Shown here: piece by piece, positions 7,202 through 7,830 of the stretch
Layout: every line of letters begins with the position of its first letter
Numbering within the stretch: position 1 is the first letter of the stretch
Assembly (NCBI GenBank): GCA_947452665.1
Contig: CANGEH010000097.1
Location: forward strand, 1-7,830
Direction of reading: 5' to 3'
From: Caulobacteraceae bacterium
GTDB lineage: Bacteria; Pseudomonadota; Alphaproteobacteria; Caulobacterales; Caulobacteraceae
Length of the DNA: 7,830 nucleotides
Notes under the pieces: model-generated
Database searches by the model: none
What the model saw: only the letters and a program-made list of their open reading frames with translations
Told to the model about the DNA's origin: nothing
Position numbers and translations under genes: made by a program

Positions 7202-7830
7202 GGCTGATTATTCCTTGGGCGAATTGTCGATTGGCTTTTGTCATACAAGGCCTTGGCCGCTTCGACCACGGCCTCTGCGGGCAGGTCGAGCATGTGGCAA
7301 ACGGCTTGGTTGAGATCAGGATCAAGGGCCTTGATTTCGGCCAGACCACGCGGACCCCGTAGGACCTGGCCCAAGGAGCCCCAAGGGCCATAGAGCCGGT
7401 CATCGGATGGGCCAAACAGGCCGAGCGTTGGCGCGCCTGCGGCCGCCGCCAAATGCATCAGACCAGAATCATTGCCGACAAACAGTCTTGCGTATTTTAG
7501 GGCCGCATAGACGGTCAAAAGGTCGACCTTGCCCGTCAGATCGATCCAGCGATCGGGCGGCAAGGCGCCGCGCAGGGCCAAACTCGCGGCCTCATCGCCT
7601 GGTCCGCCCAGGATCAATAACCGCCCGGTCGGCATGGGGCCATCGGGGCCAAGCAGGGCCTGAGCGACCTTGGCAAACCGCTCGCTTGGCCAGGCCTTGC
7701 CCATCCAGTTGGCGGCAGGGCCCATGGCCAGCACGGGCGTGTCCAGATTTGCGATCAGGGCGCGGGCCCTTGCCTGGGTTTGCTTGGACGTAAAAAGATA
7801 GGGCGTCGGCGGGTGGTCTTGCAGGCCAAG
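7198..7830 (-). CDS. glycosyltransferase family 9 (heptosyltransferase-like), 5' end outside window
   Basis: C-terminal 210 residues of a glycosyltransferase of family 9, the ADP-heptose:LPS heptosyltransferase group, which adds sugars to the lipopolysaccharide core at the cytoplasmic face of the inner membrane. The reading frame has no stop back to the window edge, so the GTG at 7734 is internal and the acceptor-side N-terminal domain is missing from view. Diagnostic features in the nucleotide-sugar-binding domain are a NWMGKAWP segment (fragment residues 41-48), LILGGPGDE (72-80), DLTGK (97-101), LFVGNDSGLMHLAAAAG (116-132) and PTLGLFGPS (134-142). The GNDSG-MHLA and FGPS segments are the classic signature of the family. 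It is the first visible gene of the four-gene run. Heptose as donor is inferred from the family, not shown. Confidence 0.9.
   Translation of the reverse strand, partial: LGLQDHPPTPYLFTSKQTQARARALIANLDTPVLAMGPAANWMGKAWPSERFAKVAQALLGPDGPMPTGRLLILGGPGDEAASLALRGALPPDRWIDLTGKVDLLTVYAALKYARLFVGNDSGLMHLAAAAGAPTLGLFGPSDDRLYGPWGSLGQVLRGPRGLAEIKALDPDLNQAVCHMLDLPAEAVVEAAKALYDKSQSTIRPRNNQP

Noticed and set aside
7198..7734. Complete 178-residue glycosyltransferase starting with GTG at 7734
   Set aside because: The frame continues without a stop to the window edge, and a family 9 enzyme needs an N-terminal domain, so the gene is truncated by the window rather than short.

Overview
The window reads as chromosomal DNA from an alphaproteobacterium with a moderately high GC content, possibly of the Caulobacterales. 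That placement is an inference from the protein families, the GGCC-rich codon use and the style of the possible promoters. It is not proven, because no rRNA or other marker gene is present. I see no tRNA, rRNA, CRISPR array, insertion sequence or phage gene.

Layout. (1) Positions 1-824, minus strand: the start and most of a metallo-beta-lactamase-fold hydrolase gene, whose 3' end lies outside the window. (2) Positions 825-1066: a 242-base divergent intergenic region with a reasonable plus-strand promoter candidate. (3) Positions 1067-2416, plus strand: an exported protein of 449 residues that I cannot assign to a named family. Its mature part consists of five related units, each with four cysteines (20 in all). 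A strong intrinsic terminator with a GAAA tetraloop follows it. (4) Positions 7830 down to 2478, minus strand: a tightly packed run of four genes, read in the order glycosyltransferase family 9 (5' end outside the window), dihydroorotase-like amidohydrolase, feruloyl-CoA synthase-like ligase, and a thiamine-diphosphate enzyme of the acetolactate synthase/benzoylformate decarboxylase superfamily. The junctions are a 4-base ATGA overlap, a 32-base gap and a 21-base gap. Each of the three internal starts has its own Shine-Dalgarno sequence, so this is very probably one operon. Its promoter lies beyond position 7830.

How the genes may work together. The ligase and the thiamine-diphosphate enzyme are adjacent and probably co-transcribed, which hints at aromatic acid or 2-keto acid metabolism. 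However, no enoyl-CoA hydratase/lyase or vanillin dehydrogenase, the usual partners for ferulate breakdown, is in the window. The glycosyltransferase and the dihydroorotase-like protein belong to different processes by family, so a shared pathway for all four is not evident. The points most worth a second look are the five-unit cysteine repeat protein, the missing metal-ligand histidine in the dihydroorotase-like enzyme, and the uncertain substrate of the enzyme that would usually be labelled acetolactate synthase.
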